The notes under the pieces are model-generated. The model made no database searches. It was not told where the DNA came from and saw only the letters and a list, made by a program, of their open reading frames with translations. Source: Actinomycetospora lutea (GTDB taxonomy: Bacteria; Actinomycetota; Actinomycetes; Mycobacteriales; Pseudonocardiaceae). Taken from it: a stretch of DNA of 64,000 nucleotides. This document shows positions 1 through 11,854 of this stretch, one piece after another. The translations under genes and the position numbers were made by a program. Every line of letters starts with the position of its first letter. The stretch's first letter is position 1. The DNA lies in contig NZ_JAQZAL010000003.1 of assembly GCF_028737205.1 (NCBI RefSeq), forward strand, positions 267,095 to 331,094. Direction: 5' to 3'.

Positions 1-46
1 CGCCAGGGCCACCGACCCCGAGTGCGAAGGAGCCCCCGAGACACCG

Positions 47-1345
47 ATGGGTGCCGCACCGGAGCGGGACCGCCCGCCCGACCACCCGTCCGGCGGGTCG
101 CGGCGCACGTCACTTCCCTGGGAGGTCTGGGCGCTGCTCGCGGGCAGCTTCCTCGTCGCCGCCGGCTACGGGATCGTGGCACCGGCCCTGCCGGTGTTCG
201 CCCGCAGCTTCGGGGTGGGGGTCACGGCCGCGTCCGCGGTGGTCAGCGCGCTGCCGGTGATGCGGCTGCTGTTCGCGCCGGTGTCGGGCCGGCTCGTCGC
301 CCGCACCGGCGAGCGCACGATGTACCTCACCGGGCTGCTGGTCGTCGCCGCGTCCACCGGCGCGTGCGCGCTGGCCACCAGCTACGTCCAGCTGCTCGTG
401 TTCCGCGGGCTCGGCGGCATCGGGTCGACGATGTTCACGGTCTCGGCGTTCTCGCTGATGTTCCGGCTGGCCCCCGAGGGGCGCCGGGGCCAGGCGAGCG
501 GGCTGTTCACCGGCGCGTTCCTGCTCGGCGGGGTCACCGGGCCGGCCTTCGGCGGCCTGCTCGTCGCCGTCGACCTGCGGGCCCCGTTCGTCGTCTACGC
601 CGTCGCGCTCGTGCTGGCGACGATCGTGGTCGGGGCGCTGCTCGCGCGGTCGCGGCAGGTCGGTGTCCGGCGGGACGGCGCGCAGGAGACGCCGCTGACG
701 CTCGGCGCCGCGTTCCGGCTGCCCACCTACCGCGCGGCCCTGGTGTCGAGCCTCGCGACGGGCTGGGCCGTGCAGGGCGTGCGGGTGGCGCTCGTGCCGC
801 TGTTCGTCGCCGTGGCGCTCGGCCGCGAGCCGCTGTGGGCTGGGGTCGCGCTGACGGTGTTCGCGGTCGGCGACGGCCTGGTGCTCCTGGCGACCAGCGG
901 GCTGTCGGACCGGCGGGGCCGCCGTCCGGTGGTCATCGCCGGGCTGGCCCTCGTCACCGTCGGGACCGCCGCGATGGCGCTCGCGCAGGTGCCCGGGGCC
1001 CTGGGCCTGGTCGTGCTGCTCGGCGCGTCCGCGGTCGCCGGGGCGGGGGCCGGCCTGCTGCAGCCGGCCCAGGGCGCCGCCGTCGCCGACCTCGTCGGCT
1101 CGCGGCGCAGCGGCGGGCCCGCGCTCTCGGGCTTCCAGATGGCCGCCGACGTCGGCGCGATCATCGGGCCGATCGCCGCCGGCGCGCTGGCCGAGAGCGC
1201 GTCGTTCCCCGCCGCCTTCGCGCTCAGCGCCGCGATCGCGCTGGTCGCCCTGGTCGCGTGGCAGCGGCTGCCCCGGACACCTCCGGGGTCGCCGGATCCC
1301 TCGCCGGGTTCGTCGGCAGGGGACGCGGGCACCCGCCGCGCATGA
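47..1345 (+). CDS. MFS transporter, multidrug/sugar type
   Basis: Polytopic inner-membrane protein of 432 aa, the usual length of a 12-helix major facilitator. Hydrophobic helices begin near residue 25 ([22 protein letters not shown]) and recur to residue about 405. The loop after helix 2 carries [10 protein letters not shown], the degenerate RXXXXR signature between helices 2 and 3, and the second half has the matching loop DRRGRRPVV. This supports proton-coupled export or uptake, but the substrate cannot be read from sequence. The ATG at 47 is preceded by AAGGAG at 27-32, a rather long spacing, so a start upstream of the window is not excluded. Its stop overlaps the photolyase start by 4 nt (ATGA), so the two genes are probably co-transcribed. 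Only the C-terminal tail ([11 protein letters not shown]) is low complexity. Confidence 0.85.
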   Translation: MGAAPERDRPPDHPSGGSRRTSLPWEVWALLAGSFLVAAGYGIVAPALPVFARSFGVGVTAASAVVSALPVMRLLFAPVSGRLVARTGERTMYLTGLLVVAASTGACALATSYVQLLVFRGLGGIGSTMFTVSAFSLMFRLAPEGRRGQASGLFTGAFLLGGVTGPAFGGLLVAVDLRAPFVVYAVALVLATIVVGALLARSRQVGVRRDGAQETPLTLGAAFRLPTYRAALVSSLATGWAVQGVRVALVPLFVAVALGREPLWAGVALTVFAVGDGLVLLATSGLSDRRGRRPVVIAGLALVTVGTAAMALAQVPGALGLVVLLGASAVAGAGAGLLQPAQGAAVADLVGSRRSGGPALSGFQMAADVGAIIGPIAAGALAESASFPAAFALSAAIALVALVAWQRLPRTPPGSPDPSPGSSAGDAGTRRA

Positions 1346-2901
1346 GCAGCACCGTCCCCGCAGGCGTGGAGGACATCTACACGGAGAGCGTCGACGCCGC
1401 GCTCACGCAGGCCGACGCGCCCCCGGACGCGCCGCTGTGGGTGTTCGGCGACCAGCTCGGCCCGGCCGTGCACGCGCTGCCGCAGCACGCCGAGCGCGAG
1501 GTCGTGCTGATCGAGTCGGCCGCGGTGCTGCGCCGGCGCCGCTACCACCGCCAGAAGCTGCACCTCGTGCTCTCGGGCATGCGCCACCTCGACGCCGAGC
1601 TCGGCGACCGCAGCACCCACCACCGCACCGAGACCTACCGCGAGGCGCTGGAGAAGGTCGGGCGCCCGGTCGTCGTGCACCAGCCGACCTCGCACACCGC
1701 CGTCGAGTTCGTGGAGCAGCTGCGCCGGGACGGGCTCGTCGCGGCGGTGCTGCCGGCGACGACGTTCGCGCGCCCGCGCGACGAGTTCACCGCCTGGGCA
1801 GGCGACGAGAACTCGTTCACGATGGAGAACTTCTACCGCAACCAGCGGCGGCGCTTCGACGTGCTGATGGAGGGCGAGAGCCCCGTCGGCGGGACGTGGA
1901 ACCTCGACCACGACAACCGCGAGCCGCCGCCGAAGAAGGCGCGCACGCTCGGCGTGCCGGACCCCTGGTGGCCGACCGAGGACGAGATCGACGAGCAGGT
2001 CCGCCGCGACCTCGACGCCATGGACCTGCCGACCGTCGGCGAGGACGGGCCGCGGCTGTTCGCCGTCACGCCCGACGAGGCCCGCAAGGCCCTGACGCGG
2101 TTCGTCGAGCACCGCCTCGACCCGTTCGGGCCCCACGAGGACGCCATCCTCGCGCAGGACCCGTGGATGGCGCACTCGCTGCTCTCGGTGCCCCAGAACC
2201 TCGGCGTGCTGCACCCGCTCGAGGCCGTGCACGCCGCCGAGCAGGCCTACCACGACGGGACCGCCCGGCTGAACTCCGTCGAGGGCTTCGTGCGCCAGAT
2301 CCTCGGCTGGCGCGAGTACATCTGGCACCTCTACTGGCACTTCGGGAAGGGCTACGCGAAGCGCAACGAGATGGAGCACCGCGCGAAGCTCCCGCAGTGG
2401 TGGACCGAGCTGGACGCGGACGGGGTGACCGCGGCGTGCCTGTCGTCGGCGCTGCGCGGGGTGCGCGAGCGCGGGTGGGTGCACCACATCCCGCGGCTCA
2501 TGGTGCTGGGCAACCACGCCCTGCAGCGCGAGTACCGCCCGAGCGCCCTGTCCGAGTGGTTCACCACGTCGTTCGTCGACGGGTTCGCCTGGGTGATGCC
2601 GCCCAACGTCGTCGGCATGAGCCAGCACGCCGACGGCGGGAAGCTCGCGACGAAGCCCTACGCGTCCGGCGGGGCCTACATCAACAAGATGTCCGACCAC
2701 TGCGGCGACTGCGCGTTCGACCCGAAGGTGCGGGTCGGGGACCGGGCGTGCCCGTTCACGGCGGGCTACTGGCAGTTCGTGCACCGGCACCGCGGCCGGC
2801 TCGAGGGCAACCAGCGCACGGCCCGCGCCGTGGCCACGATGGACCGTCTCAAGGACCTCGACGCGGTGCTCGAGCAGGAGCACGGGCGGCGGGACTTCTA
2901 G
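1342..2901 (+). CDS. Iron-sulfur cryptochrome/photolyase family protein (PhrB/DPRP type)
   Basis: A 519-aa member of the deoxyribodipyrimidine photolyase-related family, flavoproteins that repair UV photoproducts (6-4 type in Agrobacterium PhrB) or act as blue-light sensors. The N-terminal Rossmann region has WVFGDQLGP. The C-terminal helical FAD-binding part has [14 protein letters not shown] and [17 protein letters not shown]. Candidate [4Fe-4S] ligands are visible as an upstream Cys in [10 protein letters not shown] and then CGDC and ACPFT near the end, matching the four-cysteine arrangement of this family. The ATG lies inside the upstream MFS stop (ATGA overlap), implying translational coupling. 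Length is normal. Whether it repairs (6-4) products or signals cannot be decided from sequence. It is followed by tRNA-Ala with its own spacing. Confidence 0.9.
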   Translation: MSSTVPAGVEDIYTESVDAALTQADAPPDAPLWVFGDQLGPAVHALPQHAEREVVLIESAAVLRRRRYHRQKLHLVLSGMRHLDAELGDRSTHHRTETYREALEKVGRPVVVHQPTSHTAVEFVEQLRRDGLVAAVLPATTFARPRDEFTAWAGDENSFTMENFYRNQRRRFDVLMEGESPVGGTWNLDHDNREPPPKKARTLGVPDPWWPTEDEIDEQVRRDLDAMDLPTVGEDGPRLFAVTPDEARKALTRFVEHRLDPFGPHEDAILAQDPWMAHSLLSVPQNLGVLHPLEAVHAAEQAYHDGTARLNSVEGFVRQILGWREYIWHLYWHFGKGYAKRNEMEHRAKLPQWWTELDADGVTAACLSSALRGVRERGWVHHIPRLMVLGNHALQREYRPSALSEWFTTSFVDGFAWVMPPNVVGMSQHADGGKLATKPYASGGAYINKMSDHCGDCAFDPKVRVGDRACPFTAGYWQFVHRHRGRLEGNQRTARAVATMDRLKDLDAVLEQEHGRRDF

Positions 2902-2952
2902 TCACCCCCGGCGTCGGACGGGCGCCGTCGGCGTGTAACGTTGCGTCGCGTT

Positions 2953-3025
2953 GGGGCTGTGGCGCAGCTGGTAGCGCATCACACTGGCAGTGTGAGGGTC
3001 AGGGGTTCGAGTCCCCTCAGCTCCA
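2953..3025 (+). tRNA. tRNA-Ala (anticodon GGC)
   Basis: A 73-nt cloverleaf. The acceptor GGGGCTG pairs with CAGCTCC (one G-T), with discriminator A at 3025. The D-stem is GCGC/GCGC, the anticodon stem TCACA/TGTGA is perfect, and the loop CTGGCAG has anticodon GGC at 2986-2988. The T-arm is AGGGG-TTCGAGT-CCCCT. It decodes GCC, a major alanine codon at this G+C. The next bases are CCC, so CCA is not encoded exactly. A strong hairpin follows 10 nt later. Confidence 0.96.
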
Positions 3026-3034
3026 CCCACCGCG

Positions 3035-3063
3035 AGGACCGTCGCCCACCGGGCGGCGGTCCT
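3035..3063 (+). terminator. Hairpin terminator of tRNA-Ala
   Basis: Thirteen-pair stem (AGGACCG-T-CGCCC pairing with GGGCG-G-CGGTCCT, one T-G wobble) closed by a 3-nt loop, then TTCGTCGTTCCC. It sits 9 nt after the tRNA and before the ctaD leader, as expected for an intrinsic terminator or processing end. The T-tract is weak, as is usual in actinobacteria. Confidence 0.75.
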
Positions 3064-3224
3064 TCGTCGTTCCCGGGCCCGGCCCCCGGTGGTCTACGAC
3101 GAGTCGTCGTGGGAGGGTTCACCCGGCGAGCCGGGGGACCGCACGGCGGTTACGATTCCGGGGTCCGCACGAGCGGCCGACGGCCGCCGGGGTGGAGGAG
3201 ACGCACCGTGAGCAGGAGGCCTTC

Positions 3225-7067
<3,843 letters not shown>

Positions 7068-7071
<4 letters not shown>

Positions 7072-7907
7072 CGCGCGTCCTCGTGGCCGGGTCCCGGGTG
7101 CGCAGCGAGCGCTCGGACGCCGAGACCCGCCCGCTGGTCGCGGCGCTGACGGCCTGTGGTGTCGAGGCGGCCGACGCCCCGTGGGACGACGACACCGCCG
7201 GCTGGACCGACGCCGACCTCGTCGTGGTGCGCACGACCTGGGACTACACCGAGCGCCGCGACGACTTCCTCGCCTGGGCGACGAAGGTCGACGCGGCGAC
7301 GACCCTCGTGAACCCCCTGGCCGTGCTGACCTGGAACAGCCACAAGCGCTACCTCGTCGAGCTGGCCGGGGCGGGCGTGCCGACGGTGCCGACGACCCTG
7401 CTCGAGCACGGCACCGCGGTGCCCGGCGACCTCGGCCGCGGCCCCGTGGTGGTCAAGCCTGCGGTGTCCGCCGGCGGGCGCGGCACGCATCTCGGGCACC
7501 CCGAGGACCTGCGCGACACGGTCGGCGAGCTCCTGCGCGGCGGCGACGTCCTCGTCCAGCCGGCGGTCGAGAGCATCGGGCGCGACGGCGAGGTGTCGCT
7601 GATCCGCCTGGGCGGCGCCTGGTCGCACGCGGTGCGCAAGCTCCCCGCGGCCGGCGGCTTCCTCGTGCACGAGAAGCACGGCGGGCACCTGGAGGACCAC
7701 ACCCCGACCACCCGCGAGGTCGAGGTCGCCGAGGCGGCGCTGGCCCGCGCGCCCGGCGACGTCGCGGCCGCGCGCGTCGACCTGGTCCGCGTGGACGGCG
7801 AGCCGGTGGTCATGGAGCTCGAGCTCATCGAGCCCGAGCTCTTCCTGCGCCGCGCCGCCGCCGCGCCCGACCGCCTCGCCGACGCCCTCCTCGCGCGCCT
7901 GGGGTAG
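7068..7907 (+). CDS. ATP-grasp domain protein (RimK-like ligase)
   Basis: 279-aa soluble protein. An N-terminal Rossmann-like part (RVLVAGSRVRSE; DADLVVVRTTWDYTERRDDF) is followed by the ATP-grasp core: GPVVVKPAVSAGGRGTH supplies the ATP-binding lysine and glycine loop, and MELELIEPELFL supplies the Mg-binding acidic residues. Such enzymes activate a carboxylate as acylphosphate and join it to an amine, and relatives include RimK, glutathione-synthetase-like proteins and the cycloserine ligase DcsG. The substrate is not predictable. It is the last gene of a coupled run (GTGA overlap at the start). A double-hairpin repeat begins 5 nt after its stop. Confidence 0.8.
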
Positions 7908-7911
7908 TTCG

Positions 7912-7974
7912 AGCGATGCGGCATCGCTGGCGTCTCACGCCAGGATCGCCACACGCTCGCCGCGCGACACGCCG
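7912..7974. repeat. Dispersed double-hairpin repeat, copy 1
   Basis: Contains the 8-bp inverted repeat AGCGATGC/GCATCGCT with a single-base spacer (7912-7928), then CTGGCG-TCTCA-CGCCAG (7927-7943), then GATCGCCACA and CGCGCGACACGCCG. The same ordered blocks recur at 36184-36247. Both copies follow a gene that ends with the bases CTGGGGTAG. Here it lies between two convergent stop codons and could also act as a bidirectional terminator. Confidence 0.85.
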
Positions 7975-7979
7975 GTGAT

Positions 7980-8270
7980 TCACCGCGGGCCGATGTCGAG
8001 GCGCGCGATGCGTCCGTCGTCGGCGAGCCCGAACGCGACGTGCAGGCCGACGGGGCTGCCGGGGAAGTCGCCGGCGATCGTGACGTCCGCGTGCGTCCCC
8101 TCGACGTGGTCGATGGTGTAGGTCACGTCCGGGGTGTCGCGGCGCCAGGCCCGCAGGTCGTCCCGGCGGTGCCCGTCGTCGACGACCACGGCGTCGTCGG
8201 TGAACTGGGCGACGAAGGCCTCCACGTCGTCCGCGGCGGCCAGGGCGAAGTAGCGCTCGATGGTGTCCAT
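7980..8270 (-). CDS. SnoaL/NTF2-like family protein
   Basis: Small 96-aa protein with the nuclear-transport-factor-2-like cone fold pattern: helix MDTIERYFALAAADDVEAF, then QFTDDAVVVDDG (the usual loop after the second helix), then strands ending in FGLADDGRIARLDIG. Members include SnoaL-type polyketide cyclases, ketosteroid isomerase and many uncharacterised proteins, so no reaction can be assigned. The ATG at 8270 starts the conserved helix. It is transcribed divergently from the MerR regulator gene at 8331, with a 27-nt palindrome in the shared 60-nt gap, so it is probably that regulator's target. Confidence 0.75.
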   Translation of the reverse strand: MDTIERYFALAAADDVEAFVAQFTDDAVVVDDGHRRDDLRAWRRDTPDVTYTIDHVEGTHADVTIAGDFPGSPVGLHVAFGLADDGRIARLDIGPR

Positions 8271-8280
8271 ACCGGCACCG

Positions 8281-8307
8281 TGGACCCTCTCCCGGGGAGA
8301 GGGTCCA
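8281..8307. promoter_or_regulatory. MerR-type operator palindrome
   Basis: Perfect inverted repeat with 12-bp arms (TGGACCCTCTCC / GGAGAGGGTCCA) around CGG. It lies in the gap between the SnoaL-like gene (start 8270) and the MerR gene (8319/8331). MerR regulators bind such dyads within long-spacer promoters, so it probably controls both genes. The -10 boxes are not clear on either strand. Confidence 0.75.
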
Positions 8308-8330
8308 GGCTGTCCTGCGTGACCGGACGC

Positions 8331-9119
8331 ATGACGATCGGCGAGTTCGCGCGGGTGAGCCACCTCTCGGTGCGCACCCTGCGCCGCTACCACGAGGCCG
8401 GCCTGCTGGCGCCGGCCACGGTCGACCCGGACACCGGCTACCGCTACTACACCGCCGACCAGGTCGCGACGGCCCAGGTCATCCGCCGCTTCCGGGCGCT
8501 CGACCTGCCGGTGGCCGAGGTCGCCGAGCTCGTCGCCACCACCGACGTCGACGAGCGCCACGCCCTGCTCGCCGGGCACCTGCGCCGGCTCGAGGACCAG
8601 CTCGCCGCCACCCGCGACGCCGTGGGGGCGCTGCGCCGCCTCCTCGACCCCGACCGGCCCCCGACGCCCGTCGTGCGGCGCACCGAGCCCGAGCGCACCG
8701 TCGCGGCCGTGGTCGCCGACGTGGAGGGCGAGCAGGCCGAGACCTGGTACGGCCGGGCGATGGCGGAGATCGACGCCGCGGGTGTCGTCGCGTCGGGCCC
8801 GCCCGGCGGCCTCTACGACGACGCCCTGTTCACCGGCGGGCGCGGGCGGGCCGTCGTGTACGTCCCCACGGCGTCGCCGCCGACCGCCGGGCGCGTCCGC
8901 CCGCTGACGCTGCCCGCGCGCGAGCTCGCCGTCGCGGTGCACCTCGGCCCGCACCACGACATCGACGTCACCTACGGCGAGCTCGGCGCCCACCTCGTGG
9001 CGCACGCCGTGGGCGTCGACGGCCCGGTGCAGGAGACCTACCTCGTCGGCCCGCGCGACACCGACGACCCGGCCGGCTGGCGCACCGAGATCGGCCGGCC
9101 GGTGTTCCGCACGACGTAG
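8331..9119 (+). CDS. MerR family transcriptional regulator with GyrI-like effector domain
   Basis: 262-aa regulator. The N-terminal winged helix has the MerR signature (MTIGEFARVSHLSVRTLRRY, then AGLL and GYRYY), followed by a dimerisation helix (LRRLEDQLAATRDAVGALRR). Residues about 120-260 form a GyrI/BmrR-like ligand pocket (ETWYGRAMAEIDA; LAVAVHLGPHHDIDVTYGELG). Such proteins bind hydrophobic or cationic compounds and untwist promoters with overlong spacers. An in-frame GTG at 8319 would add four residues, but the ATG at 8331 matches family N-termini. The 27-nt palindrome just upstream suggests autoregulation and control of the divergent SnoaL-like gene. Confidence 0.88.
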   Translation: MTIGEFARVSHLSVRTLRRYHEAGLLAPATVDPDTGYRYYTADQVATAQVIRRFRALDLPVAEVAELVATTDVDERHALLAGHLRRLEDQLAATRDAVGALRRLLDPDRPPTPVVRRTEPERTVAAVVADVEGEQAETWYGRAMAEIDAAGVVASGPPGGLYDDALFTGGRGRAVVYVPTASPPTAGRVRPLTLPARELAVAVHLGPHHDIDVTYGELGAHLVAHAVGVDGPVQETYLVGPRDTDDPAGWRTEIGRPVFRTT

Positions 9120-9135
9120 CCCGGCCACACACGAT

Positions 9136-11208
9136 CTAGGCGCCCCGCAGCCGCTCCAGCGCGCCCCGCACGACGGCCGGGTCCTGCGTCGTCCAGAACG
9201 GCGGCAGCGAGCTGCGCAGGAAGCCGCCGTACTGCTTGGTGGCCACGCGCGAGTCGAGCAGGGCGACGACCCCGCGGTCGCCGGTGCCGCGCAGCAGGCG
9301 CCCCGCGCCCTGGGCGAGCAGCAGCGCGGCGTGCGTCGCCGACACCGTCAGGAACCCGTTGCCGCCGCGGGCGTCGACGGCGCGCTGGCGGGCCGAGACG
9401 AGCGGGTCGTCCGGGCGCGGGAACGGGATGCGGTCGATCATGACCAGCTGCAGCGACTCGCCGGGCACGTCCACGCCCTGCCACAGCGACAGGGTGCCGA
9501 ACAGCACGCTCTCCACGTCGGCGGCGAACTTCGTGACCAGCGTGCCCGTCGAGTCGTCGCCCTGGCAGAGCACGGTGCCGTCCCAGCGCCCGCGCAGGTC
9601 CTCGGCCGCCTGCTTGGCCGCCCGCATCGACGAGAACAGGCCCAGCGCCCGCCCGCCGGCCGCGCGCACCAGGCCCTCGATCTCGTCGAGCACCGCGGGG
9701 GCGAGGCCGTCGCGCCCGGGCGGGGGCAGGTGGCGGGCGACGTAGAGGATGCCGGCCTTCCCGTGCGCGAACGGCGAGCCCACGTCGAGGCCGTGCCACA
9801 CGAGGTTGGTCGCCGGGTCGTTGCCGTGCCCGGACCCGTCGTCGGGGGGAGCGGGCTCGGAGCCGCCCGCGGGCAGCCCCCACTGCCGGGCCAGCGCGTC
9901 GAACGAGCCGCCGAGCGCGAGGGTCGCCGAGGTCAGCACCACCGTGGACCGGCCGAAGAGCCGCGAGGCGAGCAGCCCGGCCACCGACAGCGGCGCGACG
10001 TGCAGCGCCCGCACGGTGGTCGACCCGACCTCGCGATCGCTGCACCACACCACGTCGGGGCGGGTCGCCGGGTCCTCGCGGTCGAAGGCGGTGAGCAGGC
10101 GCCCGGCGACGTCGTGGACCTCCTCGACGAGCGCGAGCGCGAACCTCCGCGACGTCGCCCTATCGGCGTGCTCCCCTGATTCGTCCCTGCTCCTCTCGCG
10201 GTCGGGGCCCAGCGCCTGGCGGCACGCCCACGCGCGGTCGCGGATCGACGCGAGCATCCGCCCGACGGGCTCGGGCAGGCGCTCCCACCGGCCCGGCACG
10301 ACGTCCTCCAGCACCGTCCCGAGACCCTCGCCCGCGTCGAGCAGCGCGTCGGAGAGCCCCTGGTCGACGAGCTTGCCGCAGCGGCGCGCGGCGGCGGTGA
10401 CCGTGGCCGCCGTGAGCTCGCCGGTGGCCACCGACGTCACGCGGTCGACGAGGTTGTGGGCCTCGTCCACGACGACGACGTCGTGGTCGGGCAGCACCGC
10501 GCGGCCCTCGATGGCGTCGATCGCGAGCATCGCGTGGTTGGTGACGACGATGTCCGCGGCGCCCGCGGCGTGGCGGGCGTGCTCGGAGAAGCAGTCCTCG
10601 GCGACCGGGCAGCGCGCGGCCCCGAGGCACTCCCGCGCGGACACCGACACCTGCCGCCACGCCCGGTCGGGGACCCCGGGCACGAGCTCGTCGCGGTCAC
10701 CGGTGGTGGTCTTCTCGGCCCACTCGTGCAGCCGAGTGACCTGCCGGCCCAGCGCCGAGACCTGGAACGGGTCGAAGAGCTGCTCGTCGACGGGGTCCTC
10801 GGCCTGGGCGCTGCTGGAGATCTTGTGGCGGCACAGGTAGTTGGCGCGGCCCTTGAGGATCGCGAAGGTCGGCTCCCGGCCGAGCTCGGGCTCGAGGGCC
10901 TTGGTCAGGCGGGGGAGGTCGCGGTCGACCAGCTGGGTCTGCAGCGCGATGGTCGCCGTCGCCACGATGACCGCCTGCTCGCCCTCCAGCGCGTGGCGCA
11001 CCGCGGGGATCAGGTACGCCAGCGACTTGCCCGTGCCCGTGCCGGCCTGCACCGCCAGGTGCTCGCCCGTGCGCAGCGCGCGTTCCACCGCGGCGGCCAT
11101 CCGCTGCTGGCCCTCGCGCTCGCTGCCGCCCAGCGCCGAGACCGCCGCCGCGAGCAGCGCGGCCACCGGGGGTGGCCCGGTGATCGTGTCCGTGCTCGCG
11201 TCTCCCAC
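9136..11208 (-). CDS. dinG: ATP-dependent DNA helicase, DinG/XPD-like
   Basis: Superfamily 2 helicase of 690 aa of the iron-sulfur DinG/Rad3 group, which unwinds DNA 5'-3' and clears structures and R-loops. Walker A is AGTGTGKS (55-62) and the DEAH box is VVVDEAHNL (246-253). Cys126, Cys194, Cys200 and Cys206 sit as in the Fe-S cluster domain between motifs Ia and II. C-terminal motifs include SATLALGG and QGAGRLLRGTGDRG. The GTG at 11208 has a TAGTCT box 8 nt upstream, indicating a leaderless mRNA. Residues 343-350 (ESGEHADR) are encoded by a 23-nt repeat that recurs intergenically at 20435. The gene starts the conserved dinG-pncB-clpS block (Rv1329c-like). Confidence 0.93.
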   Translation of the reverse strand: MGDASTDTITGPPPVAALLAAAVSALGGSEREGQQRMAAAVERALRTGEHLAVQAGTGTGKSLAYLIPAVRHALEGEQAVIVATATIALQTQLVDRDLPRLTKALEPELGREPTFAILKGRANYLCRHKISSSAQAEDPVDEQLFDPFQVSALGRQVTRLHEWAEKTTTGDRDELVPGVPDRAWRQVSVSARECLGAARCPVAEDCFSEHARHAAGAADIVVTNHAMLAIDAIEGRAVLPDHDVVVVDEAHNLVDRVTSVATGELTAATVTAAARRCGKLVDQGLSDALLDAGEGLGTVLEDVVPGRWERLPEPVGRMLASIRDRAWACRQALGPDRERSRDESGEHADRATSRRFALALVEEVHDVAGRLLTAFDREDPATRPDVVWCSDREVGSTTVRALHVAPLSVAGLLASRLFGRSTVVLTSATLALGGSFDALARQWGLPAGGSEPAPPDDGSGHGNDPATNLVWHGLDVGSPFAHGKAGILYVARHLPPPGRDGLAPAVLDEIEGLVRAAGGRALGLFSSMRAAKQAAEDLRGRWDGTVLCQGDDSTGTLVTKFAADVESVLFGTLSLWQGVDVPGESLQLVMIDRIPFPRPDDPLVSARQRAVDARGGNGFLTVSATHAALLLAQGAGRLLRGTGDRGVVALLDSRVATKQYGGFLRSSLPPFWTTQDPAVVRGALERLRGA
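10158..10180. repeat. 23-nt perfect repeat, copy inside dinG
   Basis: Contains tatcggcgtgctcccctgat preceded by ccc, identical over 23 nt to 20435-20457. On the coding (minus) strand it supplies codons for ESGEHADR in a charged, non-motif linker of the helicase. It is not palindromic as a whole. Confidence 0.85.
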
Positions 11209-11216
11209 GACGGTTC

Positions 11217-11222
11217 AGACTA
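11217..11222 (-). promoter_or_regulatory. Leaderless -10 box of dinG
   Basis: TAGTCT on the minus strand with 8 nt to the GTG start. No Shine-Dalgarno fits between them, so transcription probably begins at or next to the start codon. Confidence 0.55.
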
Positions 11223-11251
11223 CGGAGCGGCCCGATCGGTTCCCTGTCGGC

Positions 11252-11827
11252 TCACGCGGGTCGCGGAGCGCCGGTGAGCGTGACGCCGGCCCCGGCCATC
11301 TCGGCCCGCGCCCGGGCGGTGGTCTCGGGCAGGACGCCGGCGGTGAGGTCGAGGTGCACGGTCGTCGCGAAGCCTGCGCGGACGGCGTCGAGCGCGGTGG
11401 CCCGCACGCAGTGGTCGGTGGCGATGCCGACGATCTCCACGGCGTCGACGCCGCGGTCGCGCAGCCACGGGGCGAGCCGGTGCCCGTCGGTGGCGTGGCC
11501 CTCGAAGGCCGAGTAGGCGGCCTCGAACCGGCCCTTGCTGAACACCTCCTCGAGGCGGTGGACGTCGAGGTCGGGGTGGAACGCGGCCCCCGGGTGGCCG
11601 AGGCGGCAGTGCGGCGGCCAGGTGTCGACGAAGTCGGGGGTCGAGGAGAAGTGGCCGCCCGGGTCCTCGTGGTAGTCGCGGCTCGCGACGACGTGGGCGT
11701 ACCGGTCCGCCGACCGCCCCAGGAAGGCGCTGATCGCCGACGCCGTCGCCGCGCCGCCGTCGACGCCCATCGAGCCGCCCTCGCAGAAGTCGAGCTGCAC
11801 GTCCACGACGATGAGTGCGGTCGTCAT
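11252..11827 (-). CDS. pncA: Nicotinamidase
   Basis: Isochorismatase-fold amidohydrolase of 191 aa that converts nicotinamide to nicotinate for NAD salvage. The catalytic Asp is in ALIVVDVQLDFCEGG (D9-D11 region). Metal-binding residues lie in ASRDYHEDPGGHF. The catalytic Lys is expected in the FSKGRFEAAYSAFEG segment, and the nucleophilic Cys is in VEIVGIATDHCVRATA. The ATG is 7 nt downstream of TAGGCT, a leaderless arrangement. It lies head-to-tail with pncB, whose product uses the nicotinate formed here, so the locus encodes two consecutive salvage steps. In mycobacteria pncA is not in this neighbourhood, so its placement between dinG and pncB is a local arrangement. Confidence 0.94.
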   Translation of the reverse strand: MTTALIVVDVQLDFCEGGSMGVDGGAATASAISAFLGRSADRYAHVVASRDYHEDPGGHFSSTPDFVDTWPPHCRLGHPGAAFHPDLDVHRLEEVFSKGRFEAAYSAFEGHATDGHRLAPWLRDRGVDAVEIVGIATDHCVRATALDAVRAGFATTVHLDLTAGVLPETTARARAEMAGAGVTLTGAPRPA

Positions 11828-11834
11828 GGGCCCG

Positions 11835-11840
11835 AGCCTA
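11835..11840 (-). promoter_or_regulatory. Leaderless -10 box of pncA
   Basis: TAGGCT on the minus strand with 7 nt to the ATG at 11827. It gives pncA its own promoter between pncB and pncA. Confidence 0.55.
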
Positions 11841-11854
11841 CGAGCGGGCGGGGC

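Noticed and set aside
727..2883. Long minus-strand frame of 718 codons opposite the MFS and photolyase genes
   Set aside because: Arg/His/Val-rich composition typical of the antisense of GC-rich genes, no motifs, and the plus strand is explained by two well-supported proteins.
10158..10180. 23-nt repeat considered as an attC/att core or a terminator
   Set aside because: No inverted arms, no integrase nearby, and one copy is in the middle of an intact reading frame.
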